A stretch of 56,164 nt of DNA from CAMBRQ01 sp945870325 (GCF_050313795.1 NZ_JBNPMC010000023.1:1-56164); one strand, 5' to 3'; positions 37,101 through 44,790 are shown, numbered from the stretch's first letter. Program-made: numbers and translations. The notes: generated by a model from the sequence alone, not told the origin.

Positions 37101-38373
37101 GACCATTCTGATTCGTTGCATCTTCAAAATTATGTGTATTCAGATACTCCTCCAGAACGCTCAATACTCCTGCCTTATAAGGACAGTTTGTCTTTCTGGA
37201 ATTCCATGTATAATAGCTACGTCTGCACTGCGGACATTCACACTCCGAATTTTTAATCTCTGTGGAAGAGAATATCATACGAATTGGAAATTCCTCACTT
37301 TCGGATATCCCTACTGCTTCAATCTGTCCCAGCGGTTCACCATTATAACTGTCATAGCCGGATACAATTCTTCCCAACTTAATAGTTCCTTCCTGATAGA
37401 GTCTCTTTCCTCTGCGGAAGGCATCTGCCGGAATCACCATTGAATTCTTAATACGAGTTCCATTGAAAAAACTATAGTTTTCCAATTCATCCATGCTCTT
37501 ACGATAATCTTCCGGGCCCTCTGCCTCCATCTCTTCGACCCCCGGATTACCCAGCAATGTATATTCCAACTTGCGGCTTTCCTTCTTACGATATTTTTCC
37601 TCCTCCAGCTTACGCTTCTGCTCGGCAAGACGCCTCGCTTCTTCCTCTTCTCTTCGTTTCCGATCGGCAAGTCTTTTTGCTTCTTCTTGTTCCTTTCGTT
37701 TCTTTTCGGCTTTATGACGAGCCTCTTCCTCCTTTTGCTCTCGAATCTTTTGACGTCTGGCTTCTTCAGCCAGACGTTTCTCGTTCTCCTGTCTGCTCAC
37801 CTCTTCTGCCCGCTTCTTCTGCTCCTCTTTTTTCCTTGCCATCTCTGCCTTTCGTTCCTTTCGGGCACGACGGCGGTCTTCTCTCTCCTGCTCTTGTTGC
37901 CGGGCTTCCTCGGCGGCTTTCGCTTTCTCTGCCGCTTTTGCCGCACGCTCCGCTTCCTGCCTGCTTTTCAACTCTGCCGCTCTTATTTCTTGCGCTTCTT
38001 GCTCCAGACGTCGTCTTTCCTCAGCCTGCCGCTCTTTCTCCTGCTGCCTGAGAAGTTGATCCATCTTCAGCCACTGTTCCATAAGCATCGCTTCTGCTGA
38101 TTTCTCTTCTTCCGTCTTGTTATGCTCCTCAATAGCGTATAGCACTGCCGCCATATGCTCACAGTTTCTTCCGACTTTTGATACCGGACAACTGCACCGC
38201 ATCCGTCCCAGTTGATCATCACGAATCCGAATAGATACTTCAAACCGCTCTTTTCCTAACACGACTCCTTCATAACCAACATTTGTCTCCTTCAGATCCG
38301 CAACTCTTTTCTTCTGAAAAGATGCCTTCCCTCTTTCTAATGTATCTTTATCAAACTTTTGTTCCCATTCCAT
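34150..38373 (-). CDS. SNF2-family helicase with two SWIM-like modules and long charged helix
   Basis: 1407 residues, clearly longer than the common bacterial SWIM-SNF2 proteins. Domains in order: SWIM zinc finger (C60-x-C62, C71-x-H73); a highly charged Glu/Lys/Arg/Ala helix of about 160 residues (105-268); a second SWIM-like module (C378-x-C380 ... C397-P-Y-K400) preceded by an RGKRLYQEG segment that mirrors RGKASFQ before the first; an SNF2-associated region; and the SNF2 ATPase with LADDMGLGKTLQ (about 968), DEAQ box (about 1067) and ATDRAHRIGQ (about 1345). It should be a DNA translocase acting on protein-DNA complexes. The gene is divergent from a RyR-RCK channel-like gene. Whether it is housekeeping or part of a defence locus cannot be told from the sequence. 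Confidence 0.9.
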   Translation of the reverse strand: MEWEQKFDKDTLERGKASFQKKRVADLKETNVGYEGVVLGKERFEVSIRIRDDQLGRMRCSCPVSKVGRNCEHMAAVLYAIEEHNKTEEEKSAEAMLMEQWLKMDQLLRQQEKERQAEERRRLEQEAQEIRAAELKSRQEAERAAKAAEKAKAAEEARQQEQEREDRRRARKERKAEMARKKEEQKKRAEEVSRQENEKRLAEEARRQKIREQKEEEARHKAEKKRKEQEEAKRLADRKRREEEEARRLAEQKRKLEEEKYRKKESRKLEYTLLGNPGVEEMEAEGPEDYRKSMDELENYSFFNGTRIKNSMVIPADAFRRGKRLYQEGTIKLGRIVSGYDSYNGEPLGQIEAVGISESEEFPIRMIFSSTEIKNSECECPQCRRSYYTWNSRKTNCPYKAGVLSVLEEYLNTHNFEDATNQNGQMIMNYYGEQRANLIAEDVNVKKESLRLQPRLTRKDGELSISFKVGDGKMFVVKKLDDFCENVRNSATDTYGSKTEINHSLDNFTEEGKAWIRFVSRIVREEEEFQQRLLESREYYYYRKKGVGSTLHLFGWRLDEFFDRMAEGDIEFEDKDCAEKKKRGILSHAMRNPQISMRIMPERIEEDEGFHGVRVEGSLPELYYGMDSAYFIETDCLCRVEEDFVKKIEPFANLAVDGTFSFVVGRKHMAEFYYRILPQLEGVADVMETDPEVFRTYLPPDAQFTFYLDAEAQNVTCQVSARYGDKEVSVLEGIRMRHEGELESFRDASREEEILYQVLQWIPVIDWEKEELHCDGDEEQIYQVMEHGTERLMELGEVRCTKRFLNLHAIRRVKLSVGVSVSSGLLDLDIQTEDVPADELLDILNSYRKKKRYYRLKNGSFVNMEDSSLAMLAEMLDAMHLKPKELLKGRMHLPMYRTLYLDKMLEEHEEVYSNRDSRFREVVKGFKTIKDADYEEPASLSKIMRKYQKNGYKWLRTLESWQFGGILADDMGLGKTLQAVAVLLAAKEERREGPSLVVAPASLVFNWGEEFIRFSPELKVSLIVGNQEERQAKIAVYQDYDVLVTSYDLLKRDIGFYEEIQFYYQIIDEAQYIKNHTTAAAKAVKVIHSRIRYALTGTPIENRLSELWSIFDYLMPGFLYGYDVFKREIETPIVKNNDEVAMNRLQKMVSPFILRRVKEDVLKDLPEKLEEARYVRFGSEQQKLYDAQVLHMKEDIARQDDAEFNKNKMLILAELTRLRQICCDPSLCFDNYKGETAKLEACLQLIQSAVDGGHRMLVFSQFTSMLEILKNRLEESGISYYMITGSTSKEKRLQLVKEFNEGNVSVFLISLKAGGVGLNLIGADVVIHYDPWWNQAVQNQATDRAHRIGQTKKVTVYKLIVKDTIEEKIQKLQETKKNLADRIVGGETAQLGSLGREEILELLGVEG

Positions 38374-38469
38374 CTTAGCAATTTCCTTTCCTGCGCCATA
38401 TTATATCATTTGCCTTATCCTATGTCACCGTAATTTATCAAACTGATGGCAATTAATTCTCTAATCTGT

Positions 38470-38489
38470 TACAATTAAAAGTAATTGTA
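38470..38489. promoter_or_regulatory. 8-bp inverted repeat upstream of the channel-like gene
   Basis: TACAATTA-AAAG-TAATTGTA is a perfect palindrome with a 4-base centre, 35 bp before the gene and within the 151-bp divergent region. It includes a possible -10 box TACAAT. Candidate operator; the regulator is unknown. Confidence 0.45.
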
Positions 38490-38524
38490 GCATAATCTTA
38501 TATATCATTTTAACGAGGTGACCC

Positions 38525-39982
38525 ATGTCCAACAATCGAATCAATATTAAAAAAACATTCATTTTCATCCTGCCATTCATCCTTGGCACTTATGGTCTCT
38601 TCTGGCTGGAACATATCCCCTTGCAGGATGCTCTTTTCTCCAGCGTTGCCATGTATTTCCTGAATTACGGGGATACCCCGGCCAATATCTATATAGAGAT
38701 TGCCAGATGGACTGCCCCGCTTATGACAGCCAGCGGAATCATCTTCGCTGTTTCTGTACTCCACACCAGATGGCATAACTGGATCATATACCTGCGCGGC
38801 GGCAGCATCGCGGTATACGGAGAACCAGATCAGACTGCAGATGTTCTGAATGAACTTGGCAGGAAAGGGATTAAAGGCAAAGAGTCCTTCGTGAAAGCGG
38901 ACCGATACATTCTTCTGGATGATGAGAGCAAGAACTTCTCATTCTACCGCACGAACCAGTCACGCCTGACCGGAAAAACCGTCTACCTTGAATGTTCTTC
39001 TCTACAGGCACAGACTGTAATCGGCGGTGATTTGAAATTATTCTGTCCGGAAGAAACTGCCGCCCGCCTTTTCTGGAAACAGGCAAGACTCTATCAGCAG
39101 TCCTGTGATTCTGACCATCAGTTGAAGATTGTGATCTTAGGATTCGGGAAATTAGGTGAAGAACTTCTCTTATGGGGACTTCAGGATAACCTGTTCTCAC
39201 CAGATCAATTGATCGAATACCATATCTTTGGTGATAGCGAAGGTTTCTCCTGTATGCATAGAGAGATGGATTCCATCGGTGATAAAGTATATTTCCACAA
39301 GGAGGAATGGTATCAGAATCTTTCTCTGATGAGAGATTCTGACCGAATCATCCTCTGTACCCAAGCCTCCCAGACAGAATTGCTCAAAGACCTCTTATTC
39401 ACCATACCGGTCAAAATATTCGATGTATTTATGGCTGAGGATGCTTCCGTAGATTTTCTGGAGGCACAAGAACGAATCCGGCTGTTCCCATGGAGGCGCG
39501 AGGCTTTGCGCCTGTCCAATCTCCTGGATGAGCCGCTTCTTGAGCGAGCCAAACGAATCAACCTTAGATATAGCCATATTTATATGGGTGTACCGGAAGA
39601 TGATAAAACAAAAGAAGCAGAGTGGAAGAAACTGGATTCCTTCACGCGTTACTCTAATATCAGTTCCGCAGATTACCATGAGATCCGCCTACAGATGTTG
39701 GAAACCTGGGGAATCCCTGCTGATAAACACTCTTCTGACAATAAGTTGCTTAGCGAACTTACTTCCGCACAGATGGAACTGCTGGCAGAACTGGAGCATA
39801 TTCGCTGGTGCCGTTATCATTATCTGAATAACTGGACATATGGCGTTCCGGCTAATGGAAAGAACAAAGACAAGAATCTGCGGATTCATACAGACCTGAT
39901 TCCCTATGATTCTCTGAGTGAAGAGGATAAAGAAAAAGACCGTGAGAATATAAGAATCCTCTTAAATATCATTATGGACTAA
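38525..39982 (+). CDS. predicted channel-like protein with RCK/TrkA-type domains and C-terminal RyR domain
   Basis: 485 residues. Two hydrophobic helices (11-28 and 62-80) enclose a pore-helix-like stretch and the sequence YFLNYGD (44-50), reminiscent of a degenerate potassium filter. Two Rossmann-like cytoplasmic domains follow: SIAVYGEP (94-101) onward and KIVILGFGKLGEELL (201-215; GxGxxG), as in RCK/TrkA-N modules. The C-terminal 415-482 is a RyR domain: AELEHIRWCRYHYLNNWTYG, then IHTDLIPYDSLSEEDKEKDR. Start ATG has GAGGTGACC upstream. RyR domains in bacteria are thought to sense small ligands, so a ligand-gated ion conductance is a reasonable inference. Function unproved. Confidence 0.8.
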   Translation: MSNNRINIKKTFIFILPFILGTYGLFWLEHIPLQDALFSSVAMYFLNYGDTPANIYIEIARWTAPLMTASGIIFAVSVLHTRWHNWIIYLRGGSIAVYGEPDQTADVLNELGRKGIKGKESFVKADRYILLDDESKNFSFYRTNQSRLTGKTVYLECSSLQAQTVIGGDLKLFCPEETAARLFWKQARLYQQSCDSDHQLKIVILGFGKLGEELLLWGLQDNLFSPDQLIEYHIFGDSEGFSCMHREMDSIGDKVYFHKEEWYQNLSLMRDSDRIILCTQASQTELLKDLLFTIPVKIFDVFMAEDASVDFLEAQERIRLFPWRREALRLSNLLDEPLLERAKRINLRYSHIYMGVPEDDKTKEAEWKKLDSFTRYSNISSADYHEIRLQMLETWGIPADKHSSDNKLLSELTSAQMELLAELEHIRWCRYHYLNNWTYGVPANGKNKDKNLRIHTDLIPYDSLSEEDKEKDRENIRILLNIIMD

Positions 39983-40029
39983 TTTTATCTGTTAAAATGC
40001 TATAAAACTATAAGCATCATTCATCAATA

Positions 40030-40063
40030 GAAGGCGGTAATTCCATGTGAAACTACCGCCTTC
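40030..40063. terminator. bidirectional terminator
   Basis: Perfect 10-bp stem GAAGGCGGTA / TACCGCCTTC with a 14-base loop, between the convergent channel-like and C39 genes. Confidence 0.8.
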
Positions 40064-40078
40064 TTCATGCACTTTGAT

Positions 40079-40945
40079 TTATCGAACCGAATACACCCAC
40101 ATTGCCTTAATCTGATCTGCAATCTCATCATATACCCACGGCTGGCTGCTATTCTTCCTGCTAAACGGATCATTGATCGTAACACTGCCATCTTTATATC
40201 CTGTCAGCACAATAAAGTGCCCGTTCTGCGTAAAATCACCAGGACCCACACTGCAGATAATCGGATGTCCTGCATTCAGTTCCGCTCTTACCTGATCCTC
40301 CGTCAACTGTCCATCATAACAAGACAAGTTCCAGTTAGCCCCTACCTCATTCATGAATCTCCAGTATGTATCATTATTCTCATCTATATACTGATGCTCG
40401 GTCCCGTATGCTGCTACTTTCGCCGGAGTAATCGAAGCATCGTTGGTAAGCCCTGCCGCAACCATCGCCATACATGTAGGTCCGCATCCGCTGACAGCCA
40501 CAATACTCGTCCCATATCCGGCATACCCCCAGCGCTCATCCCACTGATATAACTTAGGAATCTGACCTTCTACCAGATCTTCTCCAATCGTATCCGCACT
40601 CGGCAGATCCTTCTTTTCTTCATAATCTTCAACAAAATCCAATGTCTCTTCATTCTTATCCAATAATTCAATCACGCTTGTTGGACACCCCTTGCTCCGC
40701 ACCTCTTTTTTGACCCGCTCAACCCTCTGTGCATCCGTCTCAATCGACTCAGTCTTATCTACAGCCTTTTTCGTCTCATCTCGCTGTTCTATCTTAGAAG
40801 CCCCTGCCAATGCCTCCTTTTTATTCCTTCGTATATGACAACAAACCAGTGCACTAACGATAAGAATCACAATCATTCCCAACAATAGCAACTGACGGCG
40901 CACCTGCTGTTTGCGCCGGGAATTCCTCCTCCTATTGTTACTCAT
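40079..40945 (-). CDS. membrane-anchored C39-like cysteine peptidase
   Basis: 288 residues. Basic N-terminus, one membrane segment (about 18-38), a charged linker rich in Lys/Glu (about 40-125), then a C39_2 domain with VSGCGPTCMAMVAAGL (catalytic Cys, about 153-168), GHFIVLTGYKDG (catalytic His) and INDPFSRKNSSQPW (Asp). The orientation suggests an extracytoplasmic peptidase, perhaps acting on cell-wall-associated or secreted peptides. No bacteriocin precursor or ABC transporter is adjacent. ATG preceded by GAGGATGAG. Confidence 0.85.
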   Translation of the reverse strand: MSNNRRRNSRRKQQVRRQLLLLGMIVILIVSALVCCHIRRNKKEALAGASKIEQRDETKKAVDKTESIETDAQRVERVKKEVRSKGCPTSVIELLDKNEETLDFVEDYEEKKDLPSADTIGEDLVEGQIPKLYQWDERWGYAGYGTSIVAVSGCGPTCMAMVAAGLTNDASITPAKVAAYGTEHQYIDENNDTYWRFMNEVGANWNLSCYDGQLTEDQVRAELNAGHPIICSVGPGDFTQNGHFIVLTGYKDGSVTINDPFSRKNSSQPWVYDEIADQIKAMWVYSVR

Positions 40946-41017
40946 CTATACTCATCCTCTCGTTTGGTAATTATTTCATCTATTTATAATATGCATTCAT
41001 ACAACTTCATGCTGTTA

Positions 41018-41046
41018 ATTATACTCTACCGCCATATGCGAGGCAA
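41018..41046 (-). promoter_or_regulatory. promoter of the C39 peptidase gene
   Basis: Minus-strand TTGCCT (41046-41041), 17-base spacer, TATAAT (41023-41018), about 75 bp before the start codon. Confidence 0.65.
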
Positions 41047-41108
41047 CTTAAGAATTCTTTAATTCTCCATGCAAATCAATCCTGTTTTTTCATATTCTGG
41101 TATTTTTT

Positions 41109-41272
41109 GTAACAGTTCAGCCATAAGCCGGATTGTGGGCGAATCATGCTTGCATGAATGAACACACAATCCGGCTTATGAGCAGAGCGCCATTTTATGA
41201 GCAAAAAGAGCTGCGTAGCAGCGGAGAAGTATCGCAGATGCGTTTTGCGAATGGCGCGGGCTGAACTGTTAC
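41109..41272. repeat. 164-bp three-way inverted-repeat element upstream of the tRNA pair
   Basis: Perfect 14-bp outer stem GTAACAGTTCAGCC / GGCTGAACTGTTAC (41109-41122 and 41259-41272). Arm 1 is a perfect 16-bp stem CATAAGCCGGATTGTG / CACAATCCGGCTTATG (41122-41137 and 41165-41180). Arm 2 is GCGCCATT / AATGGCGC (41187-41194 and 41250-41257) with inner GCAAAA / TTTTGC and GCTGC / GCAGC stems. A T-run (41274-41280) follows on the + strand. Together with the C39 and tRNA promoters it accounts for the 424-bp gap 40946-41369. Confidence 0.8.
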
Positions 41273-41294
41273 TATTTTTTTAACATTTTTCAAA

Positions 41295-41330
41295 TTAGCA
41301 CTTGATATTTCTCTCCAAAAGTGCTAACAT
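41295..41330 (+). promoter_or_regulatory. tRNA operon promoter with overlapping inverted repeat
   Basis: TTGATA (41302-41307), 17-base spacer, TAACAT (41325-41330). An inverted repeat TTAGCACTT (41295-41303) / AAGTGCTAA (41319-41327) with a 15-base centre overlaps both boxes. The half-sites equal CIRCE halves, but the spacing is six bases too long. Confidence 0.5.
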
Positions 41331-41369
41331 ATACCTCGGTCGTAAGAACGACTCCAACAGAATACCGGT

Positions 41370-41444
41370 CGGGGTGTGGCTCAGCTTGGCTAGAGCGCCT
41401 GGTTTGGGACCAGGAGGTCGCAGGTTCGAATCCTGTCACCCCGA
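41370..41444 (+). tRNA. tRNA-Pro (TGG)
   Basis: 75 bases with acceptor stem CGGGGTG / CACCCCG, anticodon stem CCTGG / CCAGG and loop TTTGGGA giving anticodon TGG, and T-loop GGTTCGAATCC. The 3' CCA is not encoded. Confidence 0.96.
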
Positions 41445-41452
41445 TACTTTAT

Positions 41453-41523
41453 GCGGGTGTAGTTCAATGGTAGAACACCAGCCTTCCAAGCTGGATACGT
41501 GGGTTCGATTCCCATCACCCGCT
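41453..41523 (+). tRNA. tRNA-Gly (TCC)
   Basis: 71 bases with acceptor stem GCGGGTG / CACCCGC, anticodon loop CTTCCAA giving TCC, T-arm GGGTTCGATTCCC. Eight bases after tRNA-Pro, so cotranscribed. The 3' CCA is not encoded. Confidence 0.96.
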
Positions 41524-41531
41524 CTTTTCAT

Positions 41532-41553
41532 GCCCGTTAATCAGGGCTTTTTT
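41532..41553 (+). terminator. tRNA operon terminator
   Basis: GCCC / GGGC short stem with an 8-base loop followed by six T residues. Confidence 0.65.
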
Positions 41554-41601
41554 GTTTTAACATGCCAATCTATGAATTGAGGATTTGAACGGAGGATTAT
41601 A

Positions 41602-42537
41602 ATGAAGATTGTTTTTCTGGATGTGAAAACTATCGGCGAGGACATTGACTTGTCTGGCTATGAACAATTAGGCAAAGTAATCAAATACCCTTTTTCCACT
41701 TCGGAAGATATCCCGGAAAGGGTCGCTGACGCTGACGTAATCGTAACAAATAAAATGCAGATCAACGAGACAACGATCGGCAAAGCAAAAAACATAAAAT
41801 TAGTCTGCGTAACCGGTACCGGAACGAATAATCTGGAGAAAGACTATCTGGACAGCCGCCATATTGCCTGGAGAAATGTTGCCGGATACTCCACAGAATC
41901 CGTCGCACAGCATACTTTTGCCATGCTTTTCTATCTATTGGAAAAACTTCGGTTCTATGATGATTACGTAAAAGAAGAGCGATATGCCGGCGATACTTTA
42001 TTTACTCATTTTCAAGAACATTTTTATGAATTAAAGGGCAAGACCTGGGGAATTATCGGTCTTGGCAATATCGGCAGAAGGATTGCATCTATCGCCGAGT
42101 GTTTCGGTGCAAAAGTAATCTACACTTCTCCGTCCGGCAGTGCTCCACAAGATGGATATCATCAGACGGATATGGATACATTACTGGTATCCTCTGATAT
42201 CATCTCCGTTCATGCACCACTCAACCAATATACAGAGAATCTGATTGATGCAGCCGCTTTTCAGAAGATGAAGGACTCTTGTATCTTTCTTAATCTCGGA
42301 CGCGGCGCAATCGTTGTTGAACAGGACCTTGCAGAAGCGTTAAAACATCATGAGATAGCCGCAGCAGGACTGGATGTATTACGGGAAGAACCGATGAATC
42401 CAAATAGTCCATTACTTGAGTTTAAAGACAGCAGAAGACTCTTCATCACTCCACACATAGCATGGGCAAGTGTTGAAGCAAGAACACGACTGATGGAAAT
42501 TATCCTTGAACAGATCAGGGAGTTCTTTCAGTTTTAA
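41602..42537 (+). CDS. D-isomer-specific 2-hydroxyacid dehydrogenase
   Basis: 311 residues. NAD-binding GLGNIGRRIA (about 152), LNLGRGAIV with the catalytic Arg, LREEPMNP (Glu) and TPHIAWAS (His), the standard catalytic set of this family. Reduces a 2-oxoacid to its D-2-hydroxyacid; close to glycerate/hydroxypyruvate-type enzymes by general appearance, but specificity is open. Preceded by CGGAGG. A second, divergent member lies at 47803. Confidence 0.9.
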   Translation: MKIVFLDVKTIGEDIDLSGYEQLGKVIKYPFSTSEDIPERVADADVIVTNKMQINETTIGKAKNIKLVCVTGTGTNNLEKDYLDSRHIAWRNVAGYSTESVAQHTFAMLFYLLEKLRFYDDYVKEERYAGDTLFTHFQEHFYELKGKTWGIIGLGNIGRRIASIAECFGAKVIYTSPSGSAPQDGYHQTDMDTLLVSSDIISVHAPLNQYTENLIDAAAFQKMKDSCIFLNLGRGAIVVEQDLAEALKHHEIAAAGLDVLREEPMNPNSPLLEFKDSRRLFITPHIAWASVEARTRLMEIILEQIREFFQF

Positions 42538-42556
42538 AACGATAAGCAATAAAAAC

Positions 42557-42598
42557 GGCGAGAAGAATTCAAGATTATATCTTGTCAATTTTCTCGCC
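42557..42598. terminator. bidirectional terminator
   Basis: GGCGAGAA / TTCTCGCC with an inner AAGAT / ATCTT stem, between the convergent dehydrogenase and exoA genes. Confidence 0.7.
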
Positions 42599-42615
42599 AT
42601 CCATCTTTTATCTGA

Positions 42616-43371
42616 TTATAATTCGATATCCAATTCCACTGGACAATGATCTGATCCCATCACATCCGTCAGAATCTTCGCATCCTTCAAGCGCTCTTTT
42701 AATGCCTCCGATACACAGAAGTAGTCTATACGCCACCCTGCGTTCTTAGCCCTTGCACTGAAACGGTAAGACCACCAAGAATAGATTCCTTCCATATCCG
42801 GATAGAAATACCGGAAGGTATCAATAAAGCCTGCATCCAGAAGCGTCGAAAACTTCTCCCTCTCCTCGTCTGTGAAGCCGGCATTCTTACGATTCGTCTT
42901 CGGATTCTTAAGATCAATCTCCTTATGCGCTACATTCAAGTCGCCACAGAAGATAACAGGCTTTTTCTCCTCTAACTTCTTCAGATATGCGAGGAAATCC
43001 TCTTCCCACTGCATTCTGTAAGGAAGCCTTGCCAGTTCATTCTGGGAATTCGGCGTATATACCGTGACAAAATAATAGTCCCCGAATTCCAATGTAATCA
43101 CGCGGCCTTCCTGATCGTGTTCTTCTATTCCGATTCCATAGTACACAGATAAAGGCTCTTCTTTCGTAAATATCGCCGTTCCTGAATACCCCTTCCTCTT
43201 GGCATAATTCCAATATTGATGATATCCCGGAGTATCAAGTTCCAACTGTCCCTCCTGCATCTTCGACTCCTGGATACAGAAGATATCCGCATCTGCTTCT
43301 TTAAAAAAATCTAAAAATCCTTTCTGCACACATGCACGGATTCCATTTACATTCCATGAAATAAACTTCAT
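42616..43371 (-). CDS. exoA: exodeoxyribonuclease III / AP endonuclease
   Basis: 251 residues. KFISWNVNGIRA (N-terminal Asn), FCIQESKMQ (metal-binding Glu), TVYTPNSQ, FCGDLNVAHKEIDL (catalytic Asp), and GSDHCPVEL (catalytic Asp-His). Base excision repair enzyme. Confidence 0.96.
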   Translation of the reverse strand: MKFISWNVNGIRACVQKGFLDFFKEADADIFCIQESKMQEGQLELDTPGYHQYWNYAKRKGYSGTAIFTKEEPLSVYYGIGIEEHDQEGRVITLEFGDYYFVTVYTPNSQNELARLPYRMQWEEDFLAYLKKLEEKKPVIFCGDLNVAHKEIDLKNPKTNRKNAGFTDEEREKFSTLLDAGFIDTFRYFYPDMEGIYSWWSYRFSARAKNAGWRIDYFCVSEALKERLKDAKILTDVMGSDHCPVELDIEL

Positions 43372-43413
43372 TTATGATCCTCCATTATTCATATTTCCAT
43401 AACATACTATCTT

Positions 43414-44148
43414 TTAATAATAGACTTTTCGCAAGAACAATCCCCTCGCCGGAGCCAGGAATCCTGCGAGGCTCCTATCCTCTGCCGCGATTACTACCGG
43501 AAGCATAGACGCATCCCGCTTGCCGGTTCCAATCTCCAAAAGCGTCCCCGTCAGAATCCGAACCATATGATACAAGAAGCCTGTCCCATAATAGGTAATC
43601 CGAACCTTCTCTCCGCTTCGCACAATCTTGATATTGGTAATCCTGCGGACAGGATCTTTACACTCCCTGTCGTCTGTAAAACTAGTGAAATTCTTAGGTC
43701 CAATCAGGTATTTCGTCGCATCCCGCATGGCTTCAATATCCAGTTTCTCCGGATAATGATAGCAATATCTTCGTGAAAATACATCCGGCTTCTCCCGGCA
43801 GTCAATATAATATTCATACTTCTTGCCCTTGGCACTCTTGCGGGCATGAAAGCCATTCTTCACAAGTTCTACTTTCACAATCCGGATATCCTCCGGAAGA
43901 TATCGGTTCAATGAATCTTTTAATTCTTTCGTATCGTATAATTTGGACAGTTTTACACTGGCCACCTGTCCGCGGGCATGAACACCTGCATCCGTTCTTC
44001 CCGAGCCATCCACCTGCACGCGGTAGCCTACTAATTTGCCAATGCTCCATTCCAGAATAAACTGGATCGTATTGTCCGTTGTTGCCTGGCGCTGCCAGCC
44101 CTGATATCTGCTGCCATCATAAGAGATGGTTAATTTGTATGTTCTCAT
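43414..44148 (-). CDS. truA: tRNA pseudouridine(38-40) synthase
   Basis: 244 residues from the ATG of MRTYKLTISYDG; a GTG four codons upstream is less likely. GSGRTDAGVHA holds the catalytic Asp; YHMVRILTGTLLEIG and the C-terminal APARGLFL segment are typical. Confidence 0.97.
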   Translation of the reverse strand: MRTYKLTISYDGSRYQGWQRQATTDNTIQFILEWSIGKLVGYRVQVDGSGRTDAGVHARGQVASVKLSKLYDTKELKDSLNRYLPEDIRIVKVELVKNGFHARKSAKGKKYEYYIDCREKPDVFSRRYCYHYPEKLDIEAMRDATKYLIGPKNFTSFTDDRECKDPVRRITNIKIVRSGEKVRITYYGTGFLYHMVRILTGTLLEIGTGKRDASMLPVVIAAEDRSLAGFLAPARGLFLRKVYY

Positions 44149-44270
44149 ATATCTTCTCACCCAATCTAATTACCCGAATATTTAAAAAGGAAGAAGCAAA
44201 CTTTTCAATATCGCTTCTCCCTTTTATTCTATCACTTTATTATACTCTTAGTAAATACCTTCTATATCTA

Positions 44271-44720
44271 TTATTTCAATATCTTCTTCAGTTCATCCAT
44301 GAAAGTGTTCACATCTTTAAACTCTCTGTATACCGATGCGAATCTTACATATGCAACCTCGTCAAGATTCTTCAATTCCTCCATAACAATCTCGCCGATT
44401 CTGCTGCTCGGAATCTCTTTGGCTTCCAGGCTGAATATTCTCGTCTCAACCTTATCGATCACACGCTGGATATCCACCGCTGAGACCGGACGCTTATAGC
44501 ATGCACTTAAAATTCCATTCTCAATCTTGCCCCTGTCATACTGTTCGCGATTATTATCCTTTTTAATAATAATAAGTGGAATCGTCTCGACCTTCTCATA
44601 TGTTGTAAAACGTTTTCCACACACGTCACAGGAGCGGCGGCGACGGATAGAATTCCCATCCTCGGCAGGTCTGGAATCAATAACTCTGGTATCTGGCTGG
44701 TTACAATATGGACACTTCAT
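44271..44720 (-). CDS. nrdR: transcriptional repressor NrdR
   Basis: 149 residues. N-terminal zinc ribbon CPYCNQ and CDVCGKRF, followed by an ATP-cone domain (about 45-140). ATP/dATP-sensing repressor of ribonucleotide reductase genes. No nrd gene lies in the window; ylmC follows upstream on the same strand, an arrangement seen in Clostridia. Confidence 0.97.
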   Translation of the reverse strand: MKCPYCNQPDTRVIDSRPAEDGNSIRRRRSCDVCGKRFTTYEKVETIPLIIIKKDNNREQYDRGKIENGILSACYKRPVSAVDIQRVIDKVETRIFSLEAKEIPSSRIGEIVMEELKNLDEVAYVRFASVYREFKDVNTFMDELKKILK

Positions 44721-44790
44721 CTTGTATTGTTCCTTTCTTCTTTTCTTGTATACAGTATATCTGTTAAATCGGCAGAAGTCAAACTACTTT

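Noticed and set aside
37557..38100. long + strand ORFs rich in Leu, Ser and Phe
   Set aside because: They are the complement of the Glu/Lys/Arg-rich helix of the SNF2 gene, which produces open frames by composition.
41295..41327. true CIRCE operator
   Set aside because: Half-sites match but spacing is 15 instead of 9 bases, which puts them on different faces of the helix; kept only as an unexplained inverted repeat.
41302..41580. 92-codon ORF across the tRNA genes
   Set aside because: It reads through two well-formed tRNAs and cannot be a real gene.
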